The translations under genes and the position numbers were made by a program. Source: Humitalea sp050632385 (lineage in GTDB: Bacteria; Pseudomonadota; Alphaproteobacteria; Acetobacterales; Acetobacteraceae). Taken from it: a stretch of DNA of 64,000 nt. This document shows, piece after piece, positions 43,033 to 51,916 of this stretch; position 1 is the first letter of the stretch, and every line of letters begins with the position of its first letter. The notes below the pieces were generated by a model that worked only from the letters and a program-made list of their open reading frames with translations, had not been told where the DNA came from and did no database searches. Where the stretch lies: the NCBI RefSeq assembly GCF_050632385.1, contig NZ_CP192599.1, positions 2,666,001 through 2,730,000 on the forward strand, given 5' to 3'.

Positions 43033-43057
43033 GCGGAACTCCTCCCCGCGGCCTTGT

Positions 43058-43876
43058 TCAAGATGCGCCGCCGCTGCGCCGGTCATCGCTATCGGTGCCA
43101 AGAAACAGCTGCAACCCGACGGTGCGTTGCAGGACGACCACAAGCAGCACGCTCGCCAATACCAGGAAGGTGGCGATCGCGGCGACCACTGGGTCGGCGC
43201 TCTGCTCCACATGGTGGAAGATCTCGATCGGCAGGGTGGTGATCTGCGGCGAGACCAGGAACAGGGTCACCGTCACCTCATCGAACGACAGGATGAAGGT
43301 GAAGAGCAGTGCCGTGACCATGCCGGGCCGCAGCAGCGGCAGCGTCACCCGAAAAAACGTCTCCCGCCGCGTCGCACCAAGGTTCATCGCGGCTTCCGCC
43401 ATCGCCGGTTCCAACCGCCCCAACGCCACCGAGATCGGGCGGTAGGCGAAGGGACCGCACAGGATGATATGCGCGGCACAGATGCCGATGAACGTACCGT
43501 CCAGCACCTCCAGCCCGTTCATCATGCCGTACAAGGCGATGCCGACGGCGGCATGCGGGAAGATCAGCGGTGCCAGGATCAACGTCTCGCACACCCCGCG
43601 CAGCCGTGCTGGGGCGGCATCCAGCGCCAGCGCCGCCAGTACCGCGAGGGTGCAGGCGAAGAGCGCCGCCACGGCGGCGATGGCGGCGCTGACGCCGACC
43701 ACCGCCATCCACTTCGCGCTCGACAGGAACTCTATGTACCAGACGAGCGAAAAGCCCGGCGGCGGAAAGCTCAGGAAGCGGTCGGGAGAGAAGGATACCA
43801 CCGCCACGATCACCAGCGGCAGCGGCAGGAATAGCAGCAGCACGATGTTCAGCGTACGCCAGAGGAAGCGGGTCAT
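43058..43876 (-). CDS. ABC transporter permease (PotC-like)
   Basis: ATG at 43876 overlaps the stop of the other permease gene and gives 272 residues. Six transmembrane segments, with the ATPase-contact loop EAAMNLGATRRETFFRVTLPLL near residue 165. Typical of the polyamine/putrescine importer permease subunit C. With the 43873 permease and 44721 ATPase it makes the inner-membrane part of the transporter whose binding protein is encoded divergently at 47859. Confidence 0.9.
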   Translation of the reverse strand: MTRFLWRTLNIVLLLFLPLPLVIVAVVSFSPDRFLSFPPPGFSLVWYIEFLSSAKWMAVVGVSAAIAAVAALFACTLAVLAALALDAAPARLRGVCETLILAPLIFPHAAVGIALYGMMNGLEVLDGTFIGICAAHIILCGPFAYRPISVALGRLEPAMAEAAMNLGATRRETFFRVTLPLLRPGMVTALLFTFILSFDEVTVTLFLVSPQITTLPIEIFHHVEQSADPVVAAIATFLVLASVLLVVVLQRTVGLQLFLGTDSDDRRSGGAS

Positions 43877-44721
43877 ATCCGGCTGATCCTTCCCCGAAGC
43901 CACGCTTCCAGCATTTGGATCGGCGCGATGGCGATCAGCGAGGTGACCACGAGGATCAGCGCCAAGGCCGCGGCACGGGGAAAGTCATATAGCGCGAAGA
44001 TCTCCTGGAAGATCTGCGTCCCGATCGTGCGGTCGCGCAGCCCCCCCAGCAGCAACGGCGTCACGATGGCCCCGGCCGAGATCAGATAGACTAGAGCGCA
44101 GCCCGACAGCGCCCCGGGTGCCGACAGCGGCAAGGTCACCCGGAAGAAGGTTTCGATCGGCCCGGCGCCCAGGCTCATCCCCGCCTCAGTCAGCCGGCGG
44201 TCCACCTGCATCAGCACCGACAGGATGGAAATCACCATGAAGGGCAACAGCACATGCACCAGGCCCAGGATCATCGCGAAGGGCGTGAAAATCAGTTGGA
44301 TCGGCTCGCTCGACAGGCCCAGCCCCATGATGGCCTGGTTGATGACGCCCCGATTTCCCAGCAGCACCACCCAGCCAAAGGTGCGGATGACGATACTGGT
44401 GAGCCAGGGCGAGATCACCAGGATCAGCATCAGGTCGCGATTGCGCGCCTGGGAGATGAACAACGCGAGCGGGTAAGCGATGATCAGCGAGAAGAACGTC
44501 ACCAGACTGGCCACCCACAGCGTCCGGTAGATCGCCAGCCGTGTGGAATTGGAACTCAGCAGGTCATTGTAAAGCGTCAGCGACGGCGATCCGTCCGCTC
44601 CGCTGAACGACGCGATGCCGAGACCGACGAGCGAGGCCAGGAAGGCCGTAATCGCCAATGCCTTCGGCAGGCCGAGCACGACCCGGGCGAAAGGTGACAG
44701 CGCGAGGCCGGTTGAGGACAT
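43873..44721 (-). CDS. ABC transporter permease (PotB-like)
   Basis: 282 residues with six transmembrane helices. Landmarks: SLVGLGIASFSG after helix 1, the segment SPWLTSIVIRTFGWVVLLGNRG near 103-125 characteristic of PotB, and the coupling loop EAGMSLGAGPIETFFRVTLPLSAPG near 198. ATG at 44721 shares one base with the ATPase stop; the stop overlaps the PotC-like start. It pairs with the PotC-like permease to form the channel. Confidence 0.9.
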   Translation of the reverse strand: MSSTGLALSPFARVVLGLPKALAITAFLASLVGLGIASFSGADGSPSLTLYNDLLSSNSTRLAIYRTLWVASLVTFFSLIIAYPLALFISQARNRDLMLILVISPWLTSIVIRTFGWVVLLGNRGVINQAIMGLGLSSEPIQLIFTPFAMILGLVHVLLPFMVISILSVLMQVDRRLTEAGMSLGAGPIETFFRVTLPLSAPGALSGCALVYLISAGAIVTPLLLGGLRDRTIGTQIFQEIFALYDFPRAAALALILVVTSLIAIAPIQMLEAWLRGRISRI

Positions 44722-45782
44722 CAGCCAGCCCCCGGCAGCAGCGCCGCCGCACCGAGGTCGAAGCTGAGCCGGACCGTGTCGCCGACCGCCAGCCCCGACG
44801 GCGCGCGGTCCGCCGGCAGCGCCGCGCGGATGGGCTGCGCGATGCCTGGAATATGCGCGACCATGCGCAAGGTCATGCCGCCAAATTCCAGGTCCGCCAC
44901 GGTGGCGGCGACACCCTGGGTGTCGTCGGCACGCAGCAGCGCCACGCTTTCCGGCCGCAGCGATAACGTGGCGGAGTCCGGCAGGGCCACCTGCGACGGG
45001 ACCATGACACCGCCAAAGTTCATGATCGACGCCTGGCCGTGCTGCGTTCGGACCTCCAGGATGTTCGTCTCTCCGACGAACTCCGCGACAAACCGCGTGG
45101 CCGGGCGGCGATAGACCTCCTCGGGCGTGCCGACCTGGTCGATCTGCCCGTCGCGGAACACCGCGACGCGGTCGGACATGGCCAGCGCTTCTTCCTGGTC
45201 ATGGGTAACAAAGACGAAGGTGGTGCCGGTGCGGCGCTGCAACCGCTTCAATTCACCCTGCAACTGGCGCCGCAGCTTCAGGTCCAATGCGGAAAGCGGC
45301 TCGTCCAGCAACAGGACGTCAGGCTGCATGATCAGCGCGCGTGCCAGGGCCACGCGCTGCCGCTGTCCACCGGAAAGCTGGTGCATGCGGCGGTCGCCGA
45401 AGCCTTGCAACTCCACCAGCGCCAGGATGTCGTCGATCTTGCGTTTCGCACTGGCGCCATCTTCACGCCGGACCGCCAGGCCGAAGCCGACATTGCTGGC
45501 GACCGACAGATGGGGGAACAGCGCCAAGTTTTGGAAGACGATGCCGACGGGACGGCGGAACGGTGGCAGGTGCGTGATCGGCTTGCCGTCGATCAGCACC
45601 TCGCCGGCCGTCGGGGTCTCGAAGCCCGCGATGATGCGCAGGAGCGTCGTCTTGCCGCAGCCGGACGGGCCGAGGAAGCTGACGAATTCGCCACGGCCCA
45701 CGTCCAGCGAAACGCCACGCAGGGCGTGCACGGCGCCGAAGCTCTTGCGCGCCCCCCTGACGGTGAGAGCAGTATTGGTCAT
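44721..45782 (-). CDS. ABC transporter ATP-binding protein (PotA-like)
   Basis: 353 residues. Walker A GPSGCGKTT near 39-47, signature LSGGQRQRVALARAL near 137, Walker B VLLLDEPLSALD near 158, followed by a TOBE domain with the ligand-type C-terminus. The stop shares a base with the PotB-like start. ATG overlaps the stop of the hydrolase gene upstream by four bases. Energises polyamine-type uptake. Closest functional relatives are PotA/PotG; the exact ligand is inferred from the enzymes around it. Confidence 0.92.
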   Translation of the reverse strand: MTNTALTVRGARKSFGAVHALRGVSLDVGRGEFVSFLGPSGCGKTTLLRIIAGFETPTAGEVLIDGKPITHLPPFRRPVGIVFQNLALFPHLSVASNVGFGLAVRREDGASAKRKIDDILALVELQGFGDRRMHQLSGGQRQRVALARALIMQPDVLLLDEPLSALDLKLRRQLQGELKRLQRRTGTTFVFVTHDQEEALAMSDRVAVFRDGQIDQVGTPEEVYRRPATRFVAEFVGETNILEVRTQHGQASIMNFGGVMVPSQVALPDSATLSLRPESVALLRADDTQGVAATVADLEFGGMTLRMVAHIPGIAQPIRAALPADRAPSGLAVGDTVRLSFDLGAAALLPGAG

Positions 45783-47686
45783 GCGCCCATGGTCTCCCAG
45801 ATCTCGTCAGCGTCTTCCATGAGGCGATCCATATCCTCCAGCAGCAGCAGCCGTGCCGCGATAAGGTCGGTGCAGGCCGTTCGCAGCGCGTCCTTCCAGG
45901 CATGGCGCGAGGCGTAGCGTGCCGCGATTGATACCCGTCCATCGTTTGGCGCGGTGATCCGCGGCAACGGGATGCAGGACCCGGCGATGCTGTACAGCGC
46001 ACCTTCCGCGAAACCGGGTCGCCGTAGGTTCCAGCCGGTATAAGTCGCCAACGCAGCCTGCATGAGCGGATGCCGCCAACCCCCGATGCCATTGCCGTCC
46101 GCATCCGTCGCCGCGACGAAGACGGGATAGGACGCGCCAGCCGTCGGCGGCTGGGTCGCATGGTCCATCAGGCGCAACTCGTTGAGGCGTGACGGGAAAT
46201 CCAGGCCGCGCGGAAAGGCGTCGCGCGCTGCGTCGATGCCGCGCCAAGTGCCGGCCGCGTGGCTTGGGAAACGGCTGTCGGGCGGTGCCACACCACGCTC
46301 CACCCAGTCCCGCAGCGCCGGCAACAGCGCACGCACCAGCGGGCCATAATTCAGTGGATTGCTGAGGTAGCGAATGACACGCGGATCGGGTGCCTCATAG
46401 GCGCCATGCGGCAGGCCGCTGGCGAGGTAAAGGCGCACGCTCTCCGGCATGGCGATGTCGCGCCCCTCAGTGTCGGTCGCGACAAGGGAGGCGCGGGCGG
46501 ACCACACCTCTGAATCCGTGTCGACATGCATCACCTTCACCGGCGGACCGGCCTGCGCCAGGATACCGTCGGTGCGACCGCTGATGGGATCGGCCAGCGT
46601 CGGATAGGTGAAGGGAAACTGGTCGTCGCCGTAGTCGTGGTCCTCATGCTGGCGCGAATAGCGTCCGGGCTGTGCGAAGCCCTGCACCACGTCCGACCGG
46701 CGCGATCCCGCGATGACCGGCATGGCAGCGTCGAAAACCGCGCGGTCGCCGCGATTGAAGCCATGATACAGAAAATCGCGGATCACCCGCCCGCTCTGCG
46801 ACAGGCCGAAGCACAGCGCATGATGAATTCCCCCGCCGGCCAGCGGGTTCGCCGCTGTCCGATCATGCCGCAGGAACGAGGTGACGTCGCGGATCGCCGC
46901 AAGGCCCAGCCCCATCACGGCGCTTTCACCCGCGGTGTAGATGAACTCAAAAATTGTGCCGCGATCGAATTCCTGCCTGTCCGGCCGCGTAATCTCGATG
47001 TGCCGGTCATCGAGGTAGCGGAACGCAAGTCCAGCCGGCGTCCCGCGTGCATCGCGTTCCTGTTGCCGCGCGGTCAACGTCGCGTCGGCGGGGTCGAGGC
47101 TCGCCGCCGGCCAGGTCAGCGTCGCGACGAAGCGCTGCGCGTCGATCTCGCGCGTCATCTCTCCACGCACGCTGCCGGGGGCGTCGACGATGAACTCCTC
47201 CCGCACCCTGCGTCGCGTTCGTACCGTGGGAAAGCGCCCGGCCATGCGGCCTTTGGTCGTCGGCACATCGCCCTGCCAACCGCACCAGGCGACGGTATAG
47301 CCCTCTCGCATCAAGTAGCCGTTGCCCTCGTCACCTGCGTGCTGGGGCCGGTTCTCCGGCGCCGCGTCGTTGATGCGAACCAGGCAGCGTTTGCCGCCAC
47401 GATTGGGCACCTCCACGACCAGCCAGCCATTGCCGCGCGCGGTGTCGATTGGCTTCAGCAGGCAGACATCGACGTCGTAGACCACGCGGCCCGCCGCATT
47501 GCATGGCGCCTGGTCGAGCAATTCAATCGGAGCATTCAGGGGATGTGCCGGATCTGCCTCCATCTCCGCGATGCCCAGCAGCAGTTCGTAGGCGCCGGCG
47601 TCGCCGAATTCGCGACCACCAAAGACCGGGCTGATCCGTTCGTGGATGTCGAAGCGCCGAACCGCGCCCGCAAGCTGCTCAGGCAG
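45779..47686 (-). CDS. Alpha/beta hydrolase domain protein (Abhydrolase_10-type)
   Basis: Family start RRFDIHERISPVFGGREFG is near the beginning, so the true start should be close to it. I place it at a CTG (47686) because AAGGAGG lies seven bases upstream (plus-strand 47694-47700) and a good promoter sits just before; ATG 47797 lacks a ribosome site and would add 37 atypical residues. With CTG the protein has 635 residues. The nucleophile is in CFGLSQSGRVIRDF (GxSxS-type variant typical of this family), the acid Asp in the HVDTDSEVW stretch, and the His near NHPLN-like segments. No signal peptide. Role in the amine/gamma-glutamyl operon unknown. Confidence 0.82.
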   Translation of the reverse strand: MPEQLAGAVRRFDIHERISPVFGGREFGDAGAYELLLGIAEMEADPAHPLNAPIELLDQAPCNAAGRVVYDVDVCLLKPIDTARGNGWLVVEVPNRGGKRCLVRINDAAPENRPQHAGDEGNGYLMREGYTVAWCGWQGDVPTTKGRMAGRFPTVRTRRRVREEFIVDAPGSVRGEMTREIDAQRFVATLTWPAASLDPADATLTARQQERDARGTPAGLAFRYLDDRHIEITRPDRQEFDRGTIFEFIYTAGESAVMGLGLAAIRDVTSFLRHDRTAANPLAGGGIHHALCFGLSQSGRVIRDFLYHGFNRGDRAVFDAAMPVIAGSRRSDVVQGFAQPGRYSRQHEDHDYGDDQFPFTYPTLADPISGRTDGILAQAGPPVKVMHVDTDSEVWSARASLVATDTEGRDIAMPESVRLYLASGLPHGAYEAPDPRVIRYLSNPLNYGPLVRALLPALRDWVERGVAPPDSRFPSHAAGTWRGIDAARDAFPRGLDFPSRLNELRLMDHATQPPTAGASYPVFVAATDADGNGIGGWRHPLMQAALATYTGWNLRRPGFAEGALYSIAGSCIPLPRITAPNDGRVSIAARYASRHAWKDALRTACTDLIAARLLLLEDMDRLMEDADEIWETMGA

Positions 47687-47720
47687 GGCGCGGCCTCCTT
47701 CACGTATTTGAAGACCAAAC

Positions 47721-47748
47721 CGTATGTCCCGCCCATCGGCGGTGTCAA
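47721..47748 (-). promoter_or_regulatory. Predicted promoter for the hydrolase operon
   Basis: On the minus strand TTGACA (47748-47743) is followed by a 16-base spacer and CATACG (47726-47721). The -35 is perfect and the -10 weak. The predicted start would leave about 27 bases before the CTG at 47686, including its AAGGAGG site, which supports that start over ATG 47797. Confidence 0.45.
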
Positions 47749-47858
47749 GGCAGACAAACACCACGCGAAATCTAGCAATCTTTGCCTTCACACACATGAA
47801 GTTGTTGACAGCCACTCCGATCCTCGGCTCACTTTCGGGCCTAGCCACGGAGCGAGAC

Positions 47859-48917
47859 ATGAGCCGCATCGACACTCTGCCACGCCGCGGTCTGCTGGGT
47901 GGCGCCGCGGCCCTGGTCGCCGGCAGCGCCCGCGCCCAGGCCCCAGGCATGACCATCGCCGTCTATGCCGGGTCGTCCTCTGCCATGTGGCGCGACCAGG
48001 TCGCCGCACCATTCAGCGCGCAGTCGGGCATCCGCACCGAGATCTTTGAATCCGCGCTGCCCGCTTCATCCATCGCCCAGTCGCGCGGTCGCCCGCAATT
48101 CGATGCTGCGGTGGTCGCCAACTACTCCGCCCCGGGCCTCGCCGAGCGCAACCTGCTGGAGGAGCTGACGGTCGAGGACATCCCCGCGATCCGCCAGGTG
48201 CCGGAGCAGTACTGGACACGCAATGCCGCCGGCAAGATCATCGGCATGCCCGTCTACTTCAGCTTCTACGGCATCGCCTACAACTCGGAGCTGGTGCGCG
48301 CCGCCGATTTCGCATCATGGAACGACCTGCTCGACCCAAAGTGGAAGGGCAAGCTGTCGATGTCGCGCGCGAGCTTCGTCGCGGCCTATGACCTGACGCT
48401 GTATTCCAAACTCGCCGGCGGCACCGACGCCAACATCGACCCTGGCATCCCCTCGATCCGCCGCCTCGCGAGCAACGTGCTCAGCGTCTACACCTCGATG
48501 TCATCGCTACAATCGCAGCTCAGCCGGGGCGAGGTGGTGGCCGCTCCATTCTACAGCACGCAGGTCGGCATGATGAAGCGCAGCGGCGTCCGCAACGTGG
48601 ACATCGTCATTCCGCGCGAGGGGGCGATGAACTTGTCCTACATGCTGGTGATCCCCAAGGGTGCGCGCAACATGGCCAGCGCCAAGCGTCTGCTGAATTC
48701 GATTCTCGAACCGGCCTACCAGACCGCCTTCGCGCAGGAGGCATTGAGCTTCCCGATGAACCCGACGGTAGATCTGCCAGCCGACGTCCAGGCCGTGCTT
48801 GGCGGCACCACGCAGGAGATGATGGCGCGCAACTACAGCCCGGATTGGTGGGTCGTCGGCTCTGCCCTGCCGCAGCGCACGCGCATGATCGAGGAACTGC
48901 TGCAGTCCTCGCGCTGA
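47859..48917 (+). CDS. Extracellular solute-binding protein (PotD/PotF-like)
   Basis: ATG at 47859 gives 352 residues; GGAG stands about eight bases before it, and an earlier in-frame ATG at 47724 reaches into the divergent gene. A twin-arginine-like PRRGLLGGAAALVAGSARAQ signal precedes the mature domain (TIAVYAGSSSAMW). Landmarks: YNSELV near 140, FASWNDLLDPKWKGKLSMS near 150-175. This is the fold of polyamine-type binding proteins. Transcribed divergently from the matching ATPase and permease genes; it captures the transporter's ligand in the periplasm. Confidence 0.9.
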   Translation: MSRIDTLPRRGLLGGAAALVAGSARAQAPGMTIAVYAGSSSAMWRDQVAAPFSAQSGIRTEIFESALPASSIAQSRGRPQFDAAVVANYSAPGLAERNLLEELTVEDIPAIRQVPEQYWTRNAAGKIIGMPVYFSFYGIAYNSELVRAADFASWNDLLDPKWKGKLSMSRASFVAAYDLTLYSKLAGGTDANIDPGIPSIRRLASNVLSVYTSMSSLQSQLSRGEVVAAPFYSTQVGMMKRSGVRNVDIVIPREGAMNLSYMLVIPKGARNMASAKRLLNSILEPAYQTAFAQEALSFPMNPTVDLPADVQAVLGGTTQEMMARNYSPDWWVVGSALPQRTRMIEELLQSSR

Positions 48918-49041
48918 CACTTCTTTCGCCCGGAATGCTAAGGTCGCGGCGCTTGGCAATGCGCCGGGCATCCGGGCCTGTTGCAAACAACCTATCGCTC
49001 GCCTGACGGCGAAACCTACTCCTGCATCGCGGAGTGGACCC

Positions 49042-50060
49042 GATCTCGTCTTCGACCTGATCGCACGCCATGGCATCGACTGTCGTGCCCAGCGCGCCGG
49101 TATCCTCACGGTCGCGAACAGCGATGCCGGCTTGGACGGCCTGCGCCGTCGGACCGAGATCTGGCAGGGTCGCGGCGCGCCGCTGCAGATGCTCGACCGC
49201 GCGGCGACGCAGGCGGCGACGGGCAGTTCCTACTACATCGGCGCCTGCATCGATCCGCGCGGTGGGTCGATCAATCCGCTGGGCTATGCACGCGGCCTGG
49301 CCGCGGCGGCGGTGGCGAAAGGCGCCACGGTCTATCGCGACAGCCCCGTCACGCGCATCGCGCGGCAGGGCGATGGCTGGTCGTGGAAACCGGGCGCGGA
49401 CGCATCGCCGCGGATCGCGTGGTGCTCGCGACCAATGCCTATACGGGCGATCTGGTGCCGGGGCTGAAGAAGACCTTTTTGCCGATCCGCACGCCGCAGA
49501 TCGTCAGCCGGCCGCTCGGCGACAATCTGGGTGGCGGCATCCTGCCGGGTGGGCAGATCATGTCCGACACACGCCACCCGGTGGTCGGCGTGCGTCGGCA
49601 CCCGGATGGAAGGCTGCATCTGGGCGGCAAGATCGGCAATTCCGGCGCCGAGCGGCGGTCGCATTATGACGTCCTCGCCGCCGAGGTGAAACTTCTCTTC
49701 CCGCATTTGCCGCCGCTGGAATGGGAGTACACCTGGACCGGCTGGGTCGCGATGACCAACGACCGCTACCCGCATCTGCACGACCTGGCGCCGGGGCTCG
49801 TCGCGCTGCTTGGCTACAGCGGCCGCGGCATCGCCATGGCCAGTCTGATGGGGCGCGAACTGGCGCGCTGGGCCAGCGGCCAGACGGCGATCGAGACCCT
49901 TCCCCTCCCCGTCTCGCGACCGCAGGGCATCCCCTACTACCAGCTCCGAGAAATCCTGGTGGATGGCAACATGCTTTACCACCGCGTCAGCGAACGCCTT
50001 GGCCACTTCCTGTCGCGAGAGCGGCGAGGACGGGCCCCCGCCGAGAAAGGCACAGCATGA
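49042..50060 (+). pseudogene. Decayed FAD-dependent oxidase (PuuB-type), 5'-truncated and frameshifted
   Basis: The reading frame begins in mid-protein at DLVFDLIARHGIDC, aligning to the middle of the intact 39423 oxidase (its residue about 100). After GDGW (49378-49380) the match jumps to another frame and continues LVVETGRGRIAADRVV to a normal C-terminus near 50060. One missing base after 49380 explains the jump. The whole FAD-binding N-terminus is absent and nothing before 49042 supplies it. It is thus a remnant, not a working oxidase. It overlaps the following AhpD-like gene's start by four bases. Confidence 0.8.
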
Positions 50061-50614
50061 TCACGCATATCCAGCCGCTCGACCTCGACACCGCGCCGGC
50101 GGAGGCACGGGCCGCCGCGGCCGGCCATGCGACGCACGGCCGCATCACCAACATGAAGCAGACGCTGCTGCATTCGGTGCCGGCGTTCCACGCCTACATG
50201 GAATGGTACACGCAGTACGATCGGTTGCTGCCGCTCTTTGGCGAGCGCGCCGTGTGGCTGTTCTGCCACGCGATTTCCAGCGGCACCGACTGCCTGATCT
50301 GCTCGACATTCTTTCGCCGACTGCTGCTCGATGCGGGCATCAAGCCGGGCGAATACGTGGCGAACGAGAAGGAGGCGTTGCTCTCCGCCTTCGGACGCCA
50401 GTTCCTGACGGCGCAGGGGGAAGGCAAGTCTGGTCCAGTGCTCTGGGCGAAGCTGAACGCGGCGCACCCGCCGGCTGTGCTGGTCGACCTCGTCGCCTTC
50501 GGGGGGCTGATGGTGGCAACCAACCTGTTCAACAACATGGTTGGCGTGCAGCTCGACGAATATCTCGAGGATTATCGCAAGCCGCAAAGGCACGAGCCCG
50601 CACCCACGATCTGA
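50057..50614 (+). CDS. AhpD/carboxymuconolactone-decarboxylase-like protein
   Basis: ATG at 50057 overlaps the pseudogene stop and gives 185 residues. Helical fold with TDCLICSTFFRR around the CxxC pair C79/C82, the redox site of AhpD-like proteins. The His four residues after the second Cys in AhpD (and the Glu twelve before the first) are not conserved: the position reads Phe86. Peroxidase activity is therefore doubtful, but a thiol-disulfide or peroxidase-related role fits. It lies in an oxidase region where hydrogen peroxide could be made. Substrate unknown. Confidence 0.78.
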   Translation: MITHIQPLDLDTAPAEARAAAAGHATHGRITNMKQTLLHSVPAFHAYMEWYTQYDRLLPLFGERAVWLFCHAISSGTDCLICSTFFRRLLLDAGIKPGEYVANEKEALLSAFGRQFLTAQGEGKSGPVLWAKLNAAHPPAVLVDLVAFGGLMVATNLFNNMVGVQLDEYLEDYRKPQRHEPAPTI

Positions 50615-50650
50615 ATCCTTTCTCCCCCTTTTGTCCGCGAGAAACCGCCC

Positions 50651-51916
50651 ATGACCGTGACACGCCGCCCGCTGCTTGCCGGCATCGCCACCCTCCTCGC
50701 CACTCCCGCGCTGGCCCAGGCCCCCGCCTGGCCCAGCCGCACCGTGCGCATCGTCGTCGCCTATCCAGCAGGCGGCAGCGTCGATATCGCGGCGCGGTTG
50801 CTGGCGGAAAAACTCGGCGCCCTCTGGGGCCAGCCGGTGATCGTGGAGAACCGCGGCGGCGCCTCGGGCACCGTGGGCGCCGAGCATGTCACGAAAAGCG
50901 CGCCTGATGGCACGACCTTGCTGACGGGTGCCTCGCCCGAACTCGCCATCGCGCGCAACACGATCCGCAACATGCCATTCGACGTGACGGGCGATTTCGC
51001 CCCCATCATCCTGGTGAACGAAGCGCCCTTCATCCTGGTCGGCCTGCCCGGCCTGCCCGCGACGACGACACAGGCGCTGGTGGCGCTGGCCAAGGCACGG
51101 CCTGGCACGATGAACTATGCGTCTTCCGGCAATGGCACCTCCAGCCACCTCACCGGCGCGCTCTTCGCGCTGGAGGCAGGGATCGACATCACCCATGTCC
51201 CGTATCGTGGCAGCGGCGCACTGATGTCGGACCTCATCGGCGGGCAGGTGCAGCTCACCTTCGACACCATCCCGACCACCCTGCCCCACATCCGCGATGG
51301 CCGGCTGCGCGCGTTTGGCGCCGCGATGACGCAGCGCTCCACCCTGATGCCGGAATTGCCGACCTTCGCCGAAGCCGGCTTGCCAAAGGTGCTGGGCGGA
51401 AGCTGGTCCGGCTTGCTGGCGCCAGCCGGCACGCCACAGCCGGTCGTGCAGAAGATCTACGCCGACACCGCCAGGGTGATGCAGGACAGCATCTCAGCAA
51501 CCTTGCGCGAACGGGGCTTCGAACCGCGCGGTCTGCCCCCCGCCGAATTCAGCGGCTTCATTCAGGCGGAGGTGGCGAAATGGGGCGATGTGGCCAGCCG
51601 CGCTGGCGTGCGGCCCGACCAATCCTGGCACCAATTCCCCTTGCCGATGCGGCCGCTCCCCTCCACCCGACGGGCAAGCCCCCTCATCGGCCACGAACAC
51701 AAGGCGTTCCGCGAGGACCCAATGTCCTCACCGCCCTCGTCCGTGACAAGGTTCTTCAGTCGTCCGCCATCCACGACCATCATTGCACCGAAGCATCGCG
51801 GAACTCCCGAGCGGATTCCCCGTTGCCGCGTTGCCCCGCGAAGAGAGCGCTCTACTCTTTCCCTGGATAGTCCTGCCCGGAAAGAGTGGCGAAACATCGA
51901 TCAAGGATGCTGGTAG
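50651..51916 (+). CDS. Bug/TctC family substrate-binding protein with abnormal C-terminal extension
   Basis: 421 residues, about 95 longer than the family. Residues 1-325 are normal: signal peptide TRRPLLAGIATLLATPALAQ, WPSRTVRIVVAYPAGGSVD, VENRGGASGTV, and a normal end VAKWGDVASRAGVRPDQ at about 51630. After that the protein reads a low-complexity tail to 51916, overlapping the KAS II gene by 16 bases. A lost stop codon near 51630 (deletion or frameshift) explains this best. The core is a periplasmic binder; the tail may block folding or secretion. Confidence 0.82.
   Translation: MTVTRRPLLAGIATLLATPALAQAPAWPSRTVRIVVAYPAGGSVDIAARLLAEKLGALWGQPVIVENRGGASGTVGAEHVTKSAPDGTTLLTGASPELAIARNTIRNMPFDVTGDFAPIILVNEAPFILVGLPGLPATTTQALVALAKARPGTMNYASSGNGTSSHLTGALFALEAGIDITHVPYRGSGALMSDLIGGQVQLTFDTIPTTLPHIRDGRLRAFGAAMTQRSTLMPELPTFAEAGLPKVLGGSWSGLLAPAGTPQPVVQKIYADTARVMQDSISATLRERGFEPRGLPPAEFSGFIQAEVAKWGDVASRAGVRPDQSWHQFPLPMRPLPSTRRASPLIGHEHKAFREDPMSSPPSSVTRFFSRPPSTTIIAPKHRGTPERIPRCRVAPRRERSTLSLDSPARKEWRNIDQGCW

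Noticed and set aside
47797..47956. Start of the hydrolase at 47956
   Set aside because: It would overlap most of the divergent binding-protein leader and adds residues with no family similarity. The ribosome site and family N-terminus favour 47686.
51562..51897. Minus-strand frame 51562-51897 beside the KAS II gene
   Set aside because: Low-complexity Arg/Ser/Gly content, no family match and overlap with the TctC tail. Not a supported gene.
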